Shown: positions 39,775 through 48,785 of the stretch, one piece after another
Numbering within the stretch: the stretch's first letter is position 1
Layout of the letters: the number at the start of each line of letters is the position of its first letter
From: Heyndrickxia coagulans 36D1
Lineage (GTDB): Bacteria > Bacillota > Bacilli > Bacillales > Bacillaceae_C
Direction: 5' to 3'
DNA length: 64,000 nt
NCBI RefSeq assembly: GCF_000169195.2
Contig: NC_016023.1
Location: forward strand, 2,976,001 to 3,040,000
Program-made: the position numbers and the translations under genes
The notes under the pieces: model-generated
The model's database searches: none
The model's input: only the letters and a program-made list of their open reading frames with translations
What the model was told of the DNA's origin: nothing

Positions 39775-40146
39775 TTGAAAAGAAATCCTGTAATCCCATA
39801 TGTGCTGATTATGGTATTCGGGCTTGCCCTTATCTTTTTTCTTTCCGTGAAAGGGATCGGGGATGCGAAAGAAGTGGCCAAAGAAAAGGAGCATCCGAAG
39901 CAAACCGAAACCGCCTCCTCGGAAAAGTTTGATCCGGAGAGCTTTGCCAAAAAGACTTGCGTGACCTGCCACGGAAATAATTTGCAAGGCGGGGCCGGGC
40001 CGAATCTCCACGGCATCGGCAAGAAATTGTCCAAAGATAAGATTAAAGATGTACTCAGGAACGGCACGAGCGGCGGTATGCCAGCCGGACTTGTCGAAGA
40101 AGACCATATTGATGAAATGGTGGACTGGGTATCAAAGCTAAAATAA
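39775..40146 (+). CDS. cccA: Membrane-anchored cytochrome c-550
   Basis: This small electron carrier passes electrons to cytochrome c oxidase on the outer face of the membrane. The 123 residues comprise an N-terminal membrane anchor (about 6-26), a charged linker and a cytochrome c domain with the heme motif CVTCH and the axial methionine in SGGMPAGL. It starts with TTG 39775 behind AAGGGGGG. Length and layout match B. subtilis CccA. Confidence 0.94.
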   Translation: MKRNPVIPYVLIMVFGLALIFFLSVKGIGDAKEVAKEKEHPKQTETASSEKFDPESFAKKTCVTCHGNNLQGGAGPNLHGIGKKLSKDKIKDVLRNGTSGGMPAGLVEEDHIDEMVDWVSKLK

Positions 40147-40164
40147 AGGGCAGGTTCACCGTAC

Positions 40165-40188
40165 GGGGGGCATCCCCCTTTTTTTTAT
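40165..40188 (+). terminator. Terminator after cccA
   Basis: GGGGG and CCCCC around a short loop are followed by T8. Confidence 0.85.
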
Positions 40189-40236
40189 GGCAAAAAGTGG
40201 CTACAATAGAGGTATCACATGTAAAGTGGTGAAGAA

Positions 40237-40935
40237 ATGAACAGCGGGAAACTTTCAAGAAGGCTTGAATCGGTGGCGGCTTTTATTCCGGCCGGCACTG
40301 TATTGGCAGATATCGGGTCTGACCACGCTTATTTGCCCGTTTTCTGCGTGAAGGACGGTAGCGTAACAGCGGCGGTGGCCGGAGAAGTGGCGGAAGGGCC
40401 GTACCATTCGGCGCAAAAGCAAGTGGAAAAAGCAGGGCTGACAGAAAAAATCAGCGTCCGGAAAGGAGACGGGCTTGAGATCTTGGCTCCGGGCGAAGCG
40501 GGATGCATTACGATTGCCGGGATGGGCGGCGCATTAATCGCCTCTATCCTCGATCGCGGAAAAGCAAAACTAAACGGCAAAGAAACGCTCATCCTGCAGC
40601 CGAATACCGGGTCGCACATTGTCCGCAGATGGCTGGCGGAAAACGGATGGGCCGTCACAGGAGAAGACATTCTCGAGGAAGACGGGAAAATATACGAAAT
40701 TATCGCGGCAGAGTACGCGGGCTGCCGTATCGCGCTCACGGAAGCGGAACGCCTGATGGGCCCGGTTTTAATCAAAAACCAAAATGAAGCTTTCCGGAAA
40801 AAATGGCGTACTGAAATCAAAAAATGGCAATCCGTGCTCAGCCATCTGGAGCAGGCAGACGCAAGCCCGGAAATTGAAGAAAAAAAGCGTGTATATCGCC
40901 ATTTGATTGCTTTGGCAGAGGAGGTTTTAACATGA
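40237..40935 (+). CDS. trmK: tRNA (adenine22-N1)-methyltransferase TrmK
   Basis: TrmK makes m1A22 in bacterial tRNAs. The 232 residues have the SAM-binding motif LADIGSDHAYLPVF near residue 27, a CITIAGMGGALIA motif IV and a C-terminal coiled coil. It overlaps nif3 by four bases. Both follow dnaG-sigA-cccA as yqfN-yqfO in B. subtilis. Confidence 0.94.
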   Translation: MNSGKLSRRLESVAAFIPAGTVLADIGSDHAYLPVFCVKDGSVTAAVAGEVAEGPYHSAQKQVEKAGLTEKISVRKGDGLEILAPGEAGCITIAGMGGALIASILDRGKAKLNGKETLILQPNTGSHIVRRWLAENGWAVTGEDILEEDGKIYEIIAAEYAGCRIALTEAERLMGPVLIKNQNEAFRKKWRTEIKKWQSVLSHLEQADASPEIEEKKRVYRHLIALAEEVLT

Positions 40936-42050
40936 AGCATGCGAACGGGCATGATGTCATCCAGCTATTTGAGCAGTTCGCACCGAAAAAGTTTGCAATG
41001 GACGGGGATCCGGTCGGGCTCCAAATCGGGCAGTTAAACGGGCCGGTGAAAAATGTGCTGGTGGCGCTTGATGTGTTGGAAGATGTGGTGGACGAAGCGA
41101 TCGAAAAGGATGTCCAGCTGATTATCGCCCACCATCCTTCCGTTTACCGGCCGTTAAAAAACATGGCGACAGATACCCCCCAGGGCCGGCTGATTGAAAA
41201 ATGCATCCGCCACGGGATTGCTGTCTATGCCGCCCATACGAACCTTGATATCGCAGAAGGGGGTGTAAACGATTTGCTGGCGGAGGCGCTCGGGCTCCGC
41301 GATACGGAAGTATTATCGCCTCTTTATGAAGACAAATTGAGGAAACTGGTTGTTTTTGTCCCGGTATCCCATGAAGAAGCCGTAAGAACGGCGCTTGGAA
41401 ATGCCGGTGCGGGGGCGATCGGGAATTATAGCCATTGTTCTTTCTCTGCCCGCGGTACCGGCCGTTTTCTGCCGGGGGAAGGGACAAACCCGTTCCTCGG
41501 GGAAGCGGGAAAGCTCGAAGCAGCAGATGAAACAAGGATTGAAACGATTTATCCCGTGTCGATTGAAAAACAGGTGCTTTCTGCGATGCTTGAGGCGCAC
41601 CCGTATGAAGAGGTTGCCTATGATATTTATCGGGTCTTAAATGAAGGCCGGAAGTATGGGCTCGGCCGGATCGGCGAAATCGAACGGGAAATGGCACTGC
41701 GGGAATTTGCGGAACATGTTAAAAAAGCGCTCGAAGTTCCGGCATTGCGCGTCGTCGGAAATCTCGACGAAAAAGTGAAAAAAGTAGCTGTTCTCGGCGG
41801 AGACGGCAACAAATATTTTGCTGAGGCAAAAAAGGCGGGGGCCGATGTGTTCGTCACCGGGGATTTTTATTACCATAACGCCCACGATGCACTGGCGCTC
41901 GGGCTGAATGTTGTAGACCCCGGACATAACGTGGAGAAGGTGATGAAAAAAGGGGTCGCGGCTTATATGCAGAAAGCATGCCGGGAGCATCAGCTCGATG
42001 TCCGCTTTATTGCATCCGAAGTGAACACAGACCCGTTTCAGTTTCTTTAA
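40932..42050 (+). CDS. yqfO: Nif3-like dinuclear metal protein YqfO
   Basis: This 372-residue protein of the Nif3/DUF34 family has a two-lobed metal site built from IIAHHPSVYRP, AAHTNLD and a C-terminal VVDPGHNVEKV, with a roughly 100-residue CutA-like insert (about 125-230) typical of Bacillus members. A GTP-cyclohydrolase or metallochaperone role has been proposed for the family; substrate unknown. It starts inside trmK and is likely co-translated. Confidence 0.92.
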   Translation: MKHANGHDVIQLFEQFAPKKFAMDGDPVGLQIGQLNGPVKNVLVALDVLEDVVDEAIEKDVQLIIAHHPSVYRPLKNMATDTPQGRLIEKCIRHGIAVYAAHTNLDIAEGGVNDLLAEALGLRDTEVLSPLYEDKLRKLVVFVPVSHEEAVRTALGNAGAGAIGNYSHCSFSARGTGRFLPGEGTNPFLGEAGKLEAADETRIETIYPVSIEKQVLSAMLEAHPYEEVAYDIYRVLNEGRKYGLGRIGEIEREMALREFAEHVKKALEVPALRVVGNLDEKVKKVAVLGGDGNKYFAEAKKAGADVFVTGDFYYHNAHDALALGLNVVDPGHNVEKVMKKGVAAYMQKACREHQLDVRFIASEVNTDPFQFL

Positions 42051-42060
42051 AAAACGCCCG

Positions 42061-42096
42061 GGCCGCTCGAAGTAGGGAAAAAGACGGCCTTTTTTA
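42061..42096 (+). terminator. Terminator after yqfO
   Basis: GGCCG and CGGCC pair across a 19-base loop and are followed by T6. CCCGGG palindromes flank the structure on both sides (42057 and 42098) and could extend it. Confidence 0.7.
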
Positions 42097-42240
42097 ACCC
42101 GGGTCCCGTTATCCTAAAAAGATTGCGATAGCTCATTTTCCTTCTTTTGGACGGGGCCCCGTTGCATCTCGTATGGACTAAAAATACACACCAATTGATT
42201 TTCATGATGCTGCATTTTTTCCAGCATGGATGATGAAAGG

Positions 42241-42277
42241 CAAAAGGGCGGAGTCCGGTGGGGATCCGCCCTTTTGC
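42241..42277. terminator. Terminator of ispH (bidirectional)
   Basis: AAAAGGGCGGA and TCCGCCCTTTT form an 11-bp perfect stem with a 12-base loop, A and T tracts on both sides. It mainly serves ispH on the reverse strand. Confidence 0.88.
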
Positions 42278-42315
42278 TTATATTCCATTCCGGCCGGAAG
42301 CGTTTCAACCAGGTT

Positions 42316-43281
42316 TCAAGCTTTTTGGCCGGAAGAACGGTGCGGCGCTTTCACTTTCGGCAAAATTTTGGTTAACGGTACGTTCCGCTTTCGTTCCCAG
42401 GTTGATTCGTCTTCCGGGTCAAATTTTTCAAGAAATGCTATGACTTCACGTACGATCGGCGTCGGTGTTGATGCCCCTGCCGTTACGGCAACTTTTTGTA
42501 CACCTTCAAGCCACGCCAGCTCAATTTCTTCGACATCGGCAATCCGGTATGCTTTCGTGCCGGCAATTTCTTCTGATACTTGGGCGAGGCGGTTTGAATT
42601 GTTGCTGCGCGGGTCGCCGACTACAAGCAGCAAATCAGCCTCCCCGGCCTGCCTGGCAACGGCTTCCTGGCGAATTTGCGTCGCATGGCAAATTTCATTG
42701 TACGTTTCTGCATGCGGATATTTCTTTTGGATAAGTTCCATTAAATCCGCCACGTCCCATTGGCTCATCGTCGTCTGGTTTGTTACAATGATTTTATCAT
42801 TGCGGATATCGAGGGCTTTAACGTCTGCTTCCGTTTCGACGAGATGGACAATCGCAGGTGCGACACCGGCTGCCCCCTCGGGTTCCGGATGGCCTTTTTT
42901 ACCGATATAAATCACATCATAGCCTTCTTTTTCTTTTTCACGGATTAAATCATGGGTTTTCGTTACATCCGGGCATGTGGCATCAATGGCCGTCAAGCCT
43001 TTTTTCCGGGCAAGTTCGCGCACTTCGGGGGAGACGCCGTGCGCGGTAAAAATAACGGTGCCTTTCTCCACCTTTTCGAGAATTTCTTTGCGGTTTTTGC
43101 CGTCGAGCGTAAGGATCCCGTCTTCTTTAAAGGCATCAGTCACATGCTGGTTGTGGACGATCATGCCAAGAATATAGATGGGACGCGGCAAAGTTTTATC
43201 CATTGCGGCGTTGCGGGCAATGACCATTGCGTCAACAACGCCGTAGCAGTAACCCCGGGGGGAAATTTTCAGCACTTCCAT
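42316..43281 (-). CDS. ispH: 4-hydroxy-3-methylbut-2-enyl diphosphate reductase
   Basis: IspH is the last enzyme of the MEP isoprenoid pathway and an Fe-S protein. The 321 residues show the cluster cysteines in [17 protein letters not shown] and ICHATQIRQ, plus the catalytic FTAHGVSPE and the SNNSNRL substrate motif. I start at the ATG at 43281, seven bases after AGGAGG; twelve upstream in-frame codons lack a ribosome-binding site. The preceding pathway enzyme ispG is at 51805-52914. Confidence 0.96.
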   Translation of the reverse strand: MEVLKISPRGYCYGVVDAMVIARNAAMDKTLPRPIYILGMIVHNQHVTDAFKEDGILTLDGKNRKEILEKVEKGTVIFTAHGVSPEVRELARKKGLTAIDATCPDVTKTHDLIREKEKEGYDVIYIGKKGHPEPEGAAGVAPAIVHLVETEADVKALDIRNDKIIVTNQTTMSQWDVADLMELIQKKYPHAETYNEICHATQIRQEAVARQAGEADLLLVVGDPRSNNSNRLAQVSEEIAGTKAYRIADVEEIELAWLEGVQKVAVTAGASTPTPIVREVIAFLEKFDPEDESTWERKRNVPLTKILPKVKAPHRSSGQKA

Positions 43282-43470
43282 CGCGATCCTCCTAACAGGG
43301 TGCCGGAACACCGGCATCCGGGCTGGGAAATGAGTCTATTACATTTGTATTATATCGGAATGCGGCAAAGAATACAAAACGGGTTTTTGCACAGCCGGCC
43401 GTGCCCGAAATATGGCGCGCTCCCGGAAGGATGGAAAAGCAGAGGCTAATGCCAGCTTTTAATAGAACGA

Positions 43471-43571
43471 ACCGTCTATACGCGGGTGCAAACTTTTGGT
43501 GCGCCAGATACCGAATGGTTCCCGGCCACAGAAAAAACCGTCTGCACACGGGTACAAACGGTTTTGGCGCC
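43471..43571. repeat. Imperfect 35-bp direct repeats downstream of yqfQ
   Basis: Bases 43471-43505 and 43537-43571 match at 26 of 35 positions (both begin ACCGTCT and end GCGCC). The second copy contains the terminator of yqfQ; the first looks like a decayed duplicate of it. Confidence 0.65.
43531..43565 (-). terminator. Terminator of yqfQ
   Basis: On the reverse strand AAAACCGT and ACGGTTTT form an 8-bp stem with a 16-base loop, followed by more T. Confidence 0.8.
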
Positions 43572-44210
43572 TTAAATAAACAATTTCGGCACGGAGACTC
43601 CTTTTTCCGGGCGTTTTTCGTCATTTTTGCTTTCTGCGGCTTGAGATGCGGGACGCTCCGCTTGCCGGTTGCTTTTTTTCTCTTTTGCTGGCGCAGGTTT
43701 TTTGTCTTTGCTGCTTAATTCGCGATTTTCCTGCTCATCCTGCTCATCCTCATTCGGGGCATTTTTCAGGCCGCGGTACAGTTTCCACATCGCTGGCAGA
43801 TTTTTGACGAGCGGGCCGACCTGCTGAATCTGCTGGATCATCGGGCCGACCTGCTGCGCGGTTTTTAAGACATTTTGTGTATTGTTTAAAAACGAACTGA
43901 TCGAAGAAGGATTTGCGATGGATTTGAAAAGCGATCCGCCTCCCCCGGCGGCACCCCGCTGGAAGGCAGCTGCCGGGTTGGCGGCTGCGCTTTGTCCGCC
44001 CCTTTGGAACAGTCTGGATAAAAGTCCTCCGCCCCGTCCTGCAGTTGCGCCTGCTCTACCCGGAAATCCCGGCATTTGCCCTCCGGCTCTGAATTGCCCG
44101 GGCATGCCCGGCCCGCCCAGGCGGTTCCCGGCAAACGGATTTCGCTGCATTCCGCCGAACGGGGACGGACTTTGCCGGCCGAAAAAGGGCGACATATTTC
44201 TTGGCGGCAT
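43572..44210 (-). CDS. yqfQ: VrrA/YqfQ family protein
   Basis: This 212-residue low-complexity protein has a Gly/Pro/Met/Arg-rich N-terminal half, a central hydrophobic-amphipathic part with the repeat QQVGPMIQQIQQVGPLVKN (about 120-138), a charged Lys/Glu/Ser-rich tail and the conserved end VPKLFI. This matches the YqfQ family, known in B. anthracis as VrrA, whose gene carries a variable-number repeat. Some members are spore-related; function here is unknown. The ribosome-binding site AAAGGGGG lies upstream of the ATG. Confidence 0.85.
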   Translation of the reverse strand: MPPRNMSPFFGRQSPSPFGGMQRNPFAGNRLGGPGMPGQFRAGGQMPGFPGRAGATAGRGGGLLSRLFQRGGQSAAANPAAAFQRGAAGGGGSLFKSIANPSSISSFLNNTQNVLKTAQQVGPMIQQIQQVGPLVKNLPAMWKLYRGLKNAPNEDEQDEQENRELSSKDKKPAPAKEKKSNRQAERPASQAAESKNDEKRPEKGVSVPKLFI

Positions 44211-44353
44211 CCATTTGACCCCCTTTCTGTTTGGATTTTTCGTTCAATATTACAATATGCAGGCCAAACGGAAACGTCTGGCATGCAAAAAAAGTTTCTT
44301 TCTGCCTGTAAACGGCACAAAAATTTCCATTTGCATACGGGGGCATGCGGAAA

Positions 44354-44383
44354 TTGGCATTTTTCGCGGATGTCGATTATAAT
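44354..44383 (+). promoter_or_regulatory. SigA promoter of cshB
   Basis: TTGGCA and TATAAT are spaced by 18 bases, 38 bases before the cshB ATG. It lies in the divergent region shared with yqfQ. Confidence 0.75.
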
Positions 44384-44421
44384 AACAAGACGTTCTGCTG
44401 CATGAGAGAAGGAGTGGAAAC

Positions 44422-45732
44422 ATGAACGGAACAAAATGGGAAGATTTCGGTTTTAAATCATTTATCGAAAAAGCGATCGAACATAAAGGCTTTGCCGAAC
44501 CGACGGAAATACAGCGAAAAATGATTCCGCTTGTTTTGCGGGGGGAAAGCGCTATCGGACAGTCGCAGACGGGAACGGGGAAAACACATGCTTATGTGTT
44601 GCCGCTTTTGCAAAAAGCAGACCCGTCTCTTGCGGAAGTCCAGGCGGTGATTACGGCCCCGACGCGGGAACTGGCGGCACAGATATACCATGAAATCCAG
44701 GAAATTTTAAAATGGGAAGAAACAGGCCGTCTTACCGCTAAACTATTTATCGGCGGGACGGACAAGCAGCGGGATATCAGCAAACTGAAAAAACAACCGC
44801 AAATTGTAGTTGGCACACCGGGCAGGGTAAATGATCTTGTGAAAGAACAGGCGTTATTTGTCCATACAGCGAAAACGTTTGTTGTCGATGAAGCGGATAT
44901 TATGCTCGATATGGGCTTTATCGTGGATGTCGACCAAATCGCGGGGAGGATGTCTGAAAAACTGCAAATGCTCGTGTTTTCGGCAACCATTCCCGAAAAA
45001 TTAAAGCCGTTTTTAAAAAAGTACATGGAAAATCCGAAATTCGAGCAGGTAGCGCCGCGCCAAATCGCAGCGAAAAAAATTGAACATATTTTGATCCCAA
45101 AACGCGCGCGGGAGAAAATGGACGTGTTGCATGATGTCCTCGAGGCGTTTAACCCGTACTTGGCGATTGTATTTGCAAACACAAAAGCGATGGTGGATGA
45201 AATTGCAGCAGGGCTCTCAGCAAAAGGGATGAAAACGGCCCGCATCCACGGAGACCTCTCGCCGCGGGAACGGGCGAAAACGATGAAACAAATCAAAAAC
45301 CTGGAATACCGGTACATCATTGCCACTGATTTGGCCGCGCGCGGGATTGATATCGAAGGGGTCAGCCATGTTGTAAACTACGAGCTGCCAAAAGATTTAA
45401 CGTTTTACGTCCATCGCGCCGGCAGAACGGCCCGCGCCGATCTGTCGGGCATATGCGCGACCATTTACGAACCTTCCGATGAGTTTGCCCTCACCCAGCT
45501 TGAGAAAATGGGGATTGCATTTCTCTACCGCGATGTGCGCCGCGGCGAATGGGTGGAACTGGGCGATCGGAACCGCCGCAAAAAGCGGGTAAAAAAGGCG
45601 GATCAAACGGAGACTGCGGCGAGAAAGGCAATCGGCAGGCCGAAAAAAGTGAAGCCGGGCTACAAAAAGAAAATGGAACGGCAGATCGAAATGCTGAAAA
45701 AACGGCAAAGGAAATTGCAAAAACGGAAATAA
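44422..45732 (+). CDS. cshB: DEAD-box RNA helicase CshB
   Basis: CshB is a cold-shock-associated RNA helicase. The 436 residues contain the Q motif (F-x-x-PTEIQRKMIP), Walker A SQTGTGKT, PTRELA, the VVDEADIML DEAD box, FSATIP (SAT), HGDLSPRERA, ATDLAARGID and HRAGRTAR. A Lys/Arg-rich tail of about 50 residues follows the helicase core. GAAGGAG precedes the ATG. It lies next to nfo, 15 bases upstream. Confidence 0.95.
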   Translation: MNGTKWEDFGFKSFIEKAIEHKGFAEPTEIQRKMIPLVLRGESAIGQSQTGTGKTHAYVLPLLQKADPSLAEVQAVITAPTRELAAQIYHEIQEILKWEETGRLTAKLFIGGTDKQRDISKLKKQPQIVVGTPGRVNDLVKEQALFVHTAKTFVVDEADIMLDMGFIVDVDQIAGRMSEKLQMLVFSATIPEKLKPFLKKYMENPKFEQVAPRQIAAKKIEHILIPKRAREKMDVLHDVLEAFNPYLAIVFANTKAMVDEIAAGLSAKGMKTARIHGDLSPRERAKTMKQIKNLEYRYIIATDLAARGIDIEGVSHVVNYELPKDLTFYVHRAGRTARADLSGICATIYEPSDEFALTQLEKMGIAFLYRDVRRGEWVELGDRNRRKKRVKKADQTETAARKAIGRPKKVKPGYKKKMERQIEMLKKRQRKLQKRK

Positions 45733-45747
45733 AAGGGGAGAAACAGC

Positions 45748-46647
45748 ATGCTTAAAATTGGTTCACATGTCTCGATGAGCGGCAAAAAAATGCTGCTTGC
45801 GTCAAGTGAAGAGGCGGTTTCATACGGCGCCAACACATTCATGATTTATACGGGCGCACCGCAAAATACAAGGCGGAAGAAAATTGAGGACTTGAACATT
45901 GAAGCCGGCCTTGCCCATATGAAAGAACATGGCATAGAGGAGATTGTCGTCCATGCGCCGTATATCATCAATATCGGCAACACAACAAATCCTGCGACAT
46001 TTGAACTCGGTGTCCGTTTTTTGCGGTCGGAAATTGAGCGGACGGAGGCGATCGGAGCGAAGCAGATCGTTTTGCACCCGGGCGCCCATGTTGGTGCAGG
46101 GCCGGAAAAAGCGATCAAGAAAATCATTGAAGGGCTGAATGAGGTGCTTGTTCCGGAGCAAACCGTCCAGATTGCGCTTGAAACGATGGCCGGCAAAGGA
46201 TCCGAATGCGGCAGGACGTTTGAGGAACTGGCGGAAATTATAGACGGCGTCAAATACAATGACAAGCTTTCCGTTTGCTTTGATACTTGCCATACCCATG
46301 ATGCCGGCTATGATGTGAAAAACCGGTTTGATGAAGTGCTGGATGAATTTGACCGGATCATCGGCATTGGCCGCCTGAAAGTATTGCATGTCAATGACAG
46401 CAAAAATGAAGCCGGCTCGCACAAAGACCGGCATGAGAATATCGGGTTTGGCCATATCGGATTTGAAGCCCTTGACTATATCGTGCATCACCCGGCGCTT
46501 TCTGACATCCCGAAAATTTTGGAAACCCCTTATGTCGGCGAAGACAAAAAGAACCGCAAGCCGCCGTACAAATACGAAATTGCCATGCTTAGAAACAGGA
46601 AATTTGACGAAAATCTGCTGGCCAAAATTGTGGAGCAGCCCGCTTGA
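45748..46647 (+). CDS. nfo: Deoxyribonuclease IV (endonuclease IV)
   Basis: Nfo is an AP endonuclease of base-excision repair and in B. subtilis protects spore DNA. The 299 residues show [62 protein letters not shown], which together carry the three-zinc site of the family. AAGGGGAG precedes the ATG; operon with cshB. Confidence 0.96.
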   Translation: MLKIGSHVSMSGKKMLLASSEEAVSYGANTFMIYTGAPQNTRRKKIEDLNIEAGLAHMKEHGIEEIVVHAPYIINIGNTTNPATFELGVRFLRSEIERTEAIGAKQIVLHPGAHVGAGPEKAIKKIIEGLNEVLVPEQTVQIALETMAGKGSECGRTFEELAEIIDGVKYNDKLSVCFDTCHTHDAGYDVKNRFDEVLDEFDRIIGIGRLKVLHVNDSKNEAGSHKDRHENIGFGHIGFEALDYIVHHPALSDIPKILETPYVGEDKKNRKPPYKYEIAMLRNRKFDENLLAKIVEQPA

Positions 46648-46677
46648 ATCCCGGTCAGGTTTTAAAGCCGCTGAAAC

Positions 46678-46719
46678 AAAACGGTGAGACACTACATTCT
46701 TAGTGTCTCATCGTTTTTT
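46678..46719 (+). terminator. Terminator after nfo
   Basis: ACGGTGAGACACTA and TAGTGTCTCATCGT form a 14-bp stem with one mismatch, followed by T5-6. Confidence 0.9.
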
Positions 46720-46798
46720 GCATCTGGACAGTTTCAGTGGTTTTCGTTTGGCCGGGATTTTTTAAAAATAAACCTCCATTTGCAAAATGAAATATAAC

Positions 46799-46815
46799 TG
46801 TAATCTATTTATCAA
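46799..46815 (+). promoter_or_regulatory. Possible WalR half-site pair upstream of the P60 hydrolase
   Basis: TGTAAT - five bases - TATCAA resembles the WalR direct repeat TGTWAH-N5-TGTWAH; the first hexamer fits fully, the second at four of six positions. It ends nine bases before an extended -10 element. Confidence 0.35.
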
Positions 46816-46823
46816 ACCATCAA

Positions 46824-46832
46824 TGCTATAAT
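46824..46832 (+). promoter_or_regulatory. Extended -10 promoter of the P60 hydrolase gene
   Basis: TGCTATAAT gives a consensus -10 with TGn extension, and no good -35 is seen, which suits an activator-dependent promoter. The start codon is about 78 bases downstream. Confidence 0.6.
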
Positions 46833-46910
46833 CAGAAATATCAATAGATTAATAGAACGGAATCTACACATAATGAGAAAAAGCCGATACATAGCAATGG
46901 AGGCGTTAAG

Positions 46911-48281
46911 GTGAATAGGAAGTTTTTGTCGTTAACCGCTGCTGCAGTGATCGCAGGCAGCGCTTTCGTCCCGCTTAGCAAAGCAAATGCAGAAACCGCT
47001 GTCAAGAGCATTCAAAACGAGGAGTCGGCCGTTAAGGAAAGCATTTCCGGCAAGCAAAACGAGATTGCGAAGATCGCAGAAAACGCGAAGCAGCTTCAGT
47101 CGGATATGGAAAAAATTTCGGCTAAGATCCGCCAAACCAATCAGAAAATCAGTGAAAAAACGCAAGAAGTGTCAGAGACGAAAGACGAGGTCGCATCGTT
47201 AAATGAAAAAATGAAAGAAACGCAAAAAAGAATAGAAGAGCGCAACAACGTGCTTGCCCGGCGTGCGCGTGACATTCAACAAAAAGGCGGAGCGGATAGT
47301 TATCTGAATGTGCTGCTTGAATCCAGCAGCCTGAGCGATTTTGTCAGCCGAGCGCAAGCGTTAACAACGTTTGTCCAAGCAGACCGCGCCATTTTAAAAG
47401 CGCAGGAAAAAGACAACAAAACATTAAATACAGCAAAAGCTGAAGTGGAAAAGAAGCTTCAGAAAGTGCAGTCGGATTTAGCTGAGCTTGAGGAGTTGAA
47501 AGAAGCAAACAAATACCAGCTTGCGGACCAGAAAAGCTTAGAAGCGGCGCTGAAGGAGCAAAAACAAGCTGCTGCAGCTGAATTGGCGAAGCTGAAAGAC
47601 AAGGAAGCTTCCTTAAACGCGCAGGAAAAAGCAGCGCTCGCTGAACTGGAAAGCAAAGAGACCGAGACCGCACCATCTGCTACTGCTGCAAAATCTTCCG
47701 CGCCTCAGGAATCGAAGCAGGATGATTCCGCCTCTACCGGCACGAGCACCGGAAGAGACGATTCAAATGGAGAAACTGCGGCACATACACAGAAGGAAAA
47801 GACAAAGTCCGGATCCCGCGCAAAACATGTGGCGCGCGTACCTTCCTTTTCTGATGACGGCAGCGCTTCAAACAACGGTTCCGGAACGGTTGAAAAAGCG
47901 ATCAGCGCCGGTTCAGCTTTAATCGGGCACACTTCCTATAAAATGGGCGGCGGAAGAACGAAAAGCGACATTGCAAACGGGCTTTTTGACTGCTCCTCAT
48001 TTGTTCATTGGGCCTACGCACAGGCAGGCGTGAACCTGGGTGGCTCCGGTGCGAATACGGATACGCTTGCAGGGCTTGGGCAAGCGGTCAGTGCTTCGCA
48101 TATGAAACGGGGAGACCTGGTCTTTTTCAATACTTATAAGTACAACGGCCATGTGGGCATTTACCTGGGCGGCGGCAAATTTCTCGATTGCAATAGTTCA
48201 GATGGCGTTTCCATCGACACCATGAGCAGCGGTTACTGGAAACAGTGCTTTAATGGCGTTGTCAGGCGCGTAGTGAAATAA
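46911..48281 (+). CDS. Secreted NlpC/P60 peptidoglycan hydrolase with coiled coil (CwlO-like)
   Basis: This 456-residue secreted protein has a signal peptide with likely cleavage after A-N-A near residue 27, a long coiled coil (about 30-245), a Ser/Thr/Lys-rich linker (about 248-315) and a C-terminal NlpC/P60 domain with catalytic Cys361 (FDCSSFV) and His414 (NGHVGIY). The layout is that of CwlO/PcsB D,L-endopeptidases, whose coiled coil contacts FtsEX. It starts with GTG 46911, seven bases after GGAGG. The region between nfo and yqfT has no such gene in B. subtilis as I recall. Confidence 0.92.
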   Translation: MNRKFLSLTAAAVIAGSAFVPLSKANAETAVKSIQNEESAVKESISGKQNEIAKIAENAKQLQSDMEKISAKIRQTNQKISEKTQEVSETKDEVASLNEKMKETQKRIEERNNVLARRARDIQQKGGADSYLNVLLESSSLSDFVSRAQALTTFVQADRAILKAQEKDNKTLNTAKAEVEKKLQKVQSDLAELEELKEANKYQLADQKSLEAALKEQKQAAAAELAKLKDKEASLNAQEKAALAELESKETETAPSATAAKSSAPQESKQDDSASTGTSTGRDDSNGETAAHTQKEKTKSGSRAKHVARVPSFSDDGSASNNGSGTVEKAISAGSALIGHTSYKMGGGRTKSDIANGLFDCSSFVHWAYAQAGVNLGGSGANTDTLAGLGQAVSASHMKRGDLVFFNTYKYNGHVGIYLGGGKFLDCNSSDGVSIDTMSSGYWKQCFNGVVRRVVK

Positions 48282-48283
48282 GG

Positions 48284-48322
48284 AAGAACCGGCCGAAAAG
48301 CTTTTTCCGGCCGGTTCTTTTT
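48284..48322. terminator. Bidirectional terminator between the P60 gene and yqfT
   Basis: AAGAACCGGCCG and CGGCCGGTTCTT form a perfect 12-bp stem, followed by TTTT; it ends directly at the yqfT stop. Confidence 0.92.
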
Positions 48323-48577
48323 CTATTTTGCCAATAAGACAAACACCCGGTTGATTTCTTTTGCGGTGAGCGGGCTTGTAATTTTTGCAATGTCTTTCAG
48401 TGCTTTGCTGCGGGCCTCGTCATCAAAGATGTCCAACTGTTTTCCCCGCACATAATCCGCGATTTTTTCCGCATCTTCGCGGCTGATTTTCACGTTAAAC
48501 TGCCGCGCGTATTTAAAAAGTTCCGCGCCGGTAATGATATTCACCTTATAATTGACCATATTTTGAATCAGTTTCAA
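48323..48577 (-). CDS. yqfT: DUF2624 family protein YqfT
   Basis: An 84-residue soluble helical protein: MKLIQNMVNYKVNIITGAEL, then ISREDAEKIADYVRGKQLDIFDD and KALKDIAKITSPLTAKEIN. Small size, the A-[EQ]-x-I-x-x-x-[LV]-R pattern and the place after nfo fit YqfT. Function unknown. The start is TTG 48577 behind GGGGAGAGTG; an ATG six codons later is the alternative. Confidence 0.75.
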   Translation of the reverse strand: MKLIQNMVNYKVNIITGAELFKYARQFNVKISREDAEKIADYVRGKQLDIFDDEARSKALKDIAKITSPLTAKEINRVFVLLAK

Positions 48578-48719
48578 TATCCATCACTCTCCCCGCTTCA
48601 TGTATATGCGGGCCGGGAAGAAATGTTTCAGATGCTTATGGAAGGGGATATTGCCGCGGAGGAAGAAAAGCGATAAGAAGGCGGCAATTACCGGCATTTC
48701 CACGTGAACCCCTCCGCGC

Positions 48720-48748
48720 TTTACAATCTTTCGGAAAGAAGGTATAAT
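48720..48748 (+). promoter_or_regulatory. SigA promoter of the znuC-znuB-zur operon
   Basis: TTTACA and TATAAT are spaced by exactly 17 bases. The Zur box begins five bases after the -10, covering the transcription start. Confidence 0.85.
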
Positions 48749-48752
48749 GTTT

Positions 48753-48773
48753 AAATCGGAATGATTCTGATTG
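48753..48773 (+). promoter_or_regulatory. Zur operator
   Basis: A near-palindrome with arms AATCGGAAT and ATTCTGATT around a central G resembles the B. subtilis Zur box (AAATCGTAATNATTACG-ATTT type). It sits over the predicted transcription start, so zinc-loaded Zur should block the operon, including its own gene. Confidence 0.8.
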
Positions 48774-48785
48774 AGGAGTTTGCGT

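Noticed and set aside
42230-42910. Open frame of 226 codons on the plus strand opposite ispH
   Set aside because: Ser/Ala-rich shadow of ispH; it also crosses the ispH terminator hairpin.
43882-44434. Overlapping open frames on both strands around yqfQ
   Set aside because: They arise from the GC-rich, low-complexity yqfQ sequence. Only the frame ending VPKLFI has a ribosome-binding site and family resemblance.
45820-46692. Antisense open frame of 290 codons opposite nfo
   Set aside because: Opposite strand of a certain gene, no start signals, low-quality composition rich in Phe and Arg.
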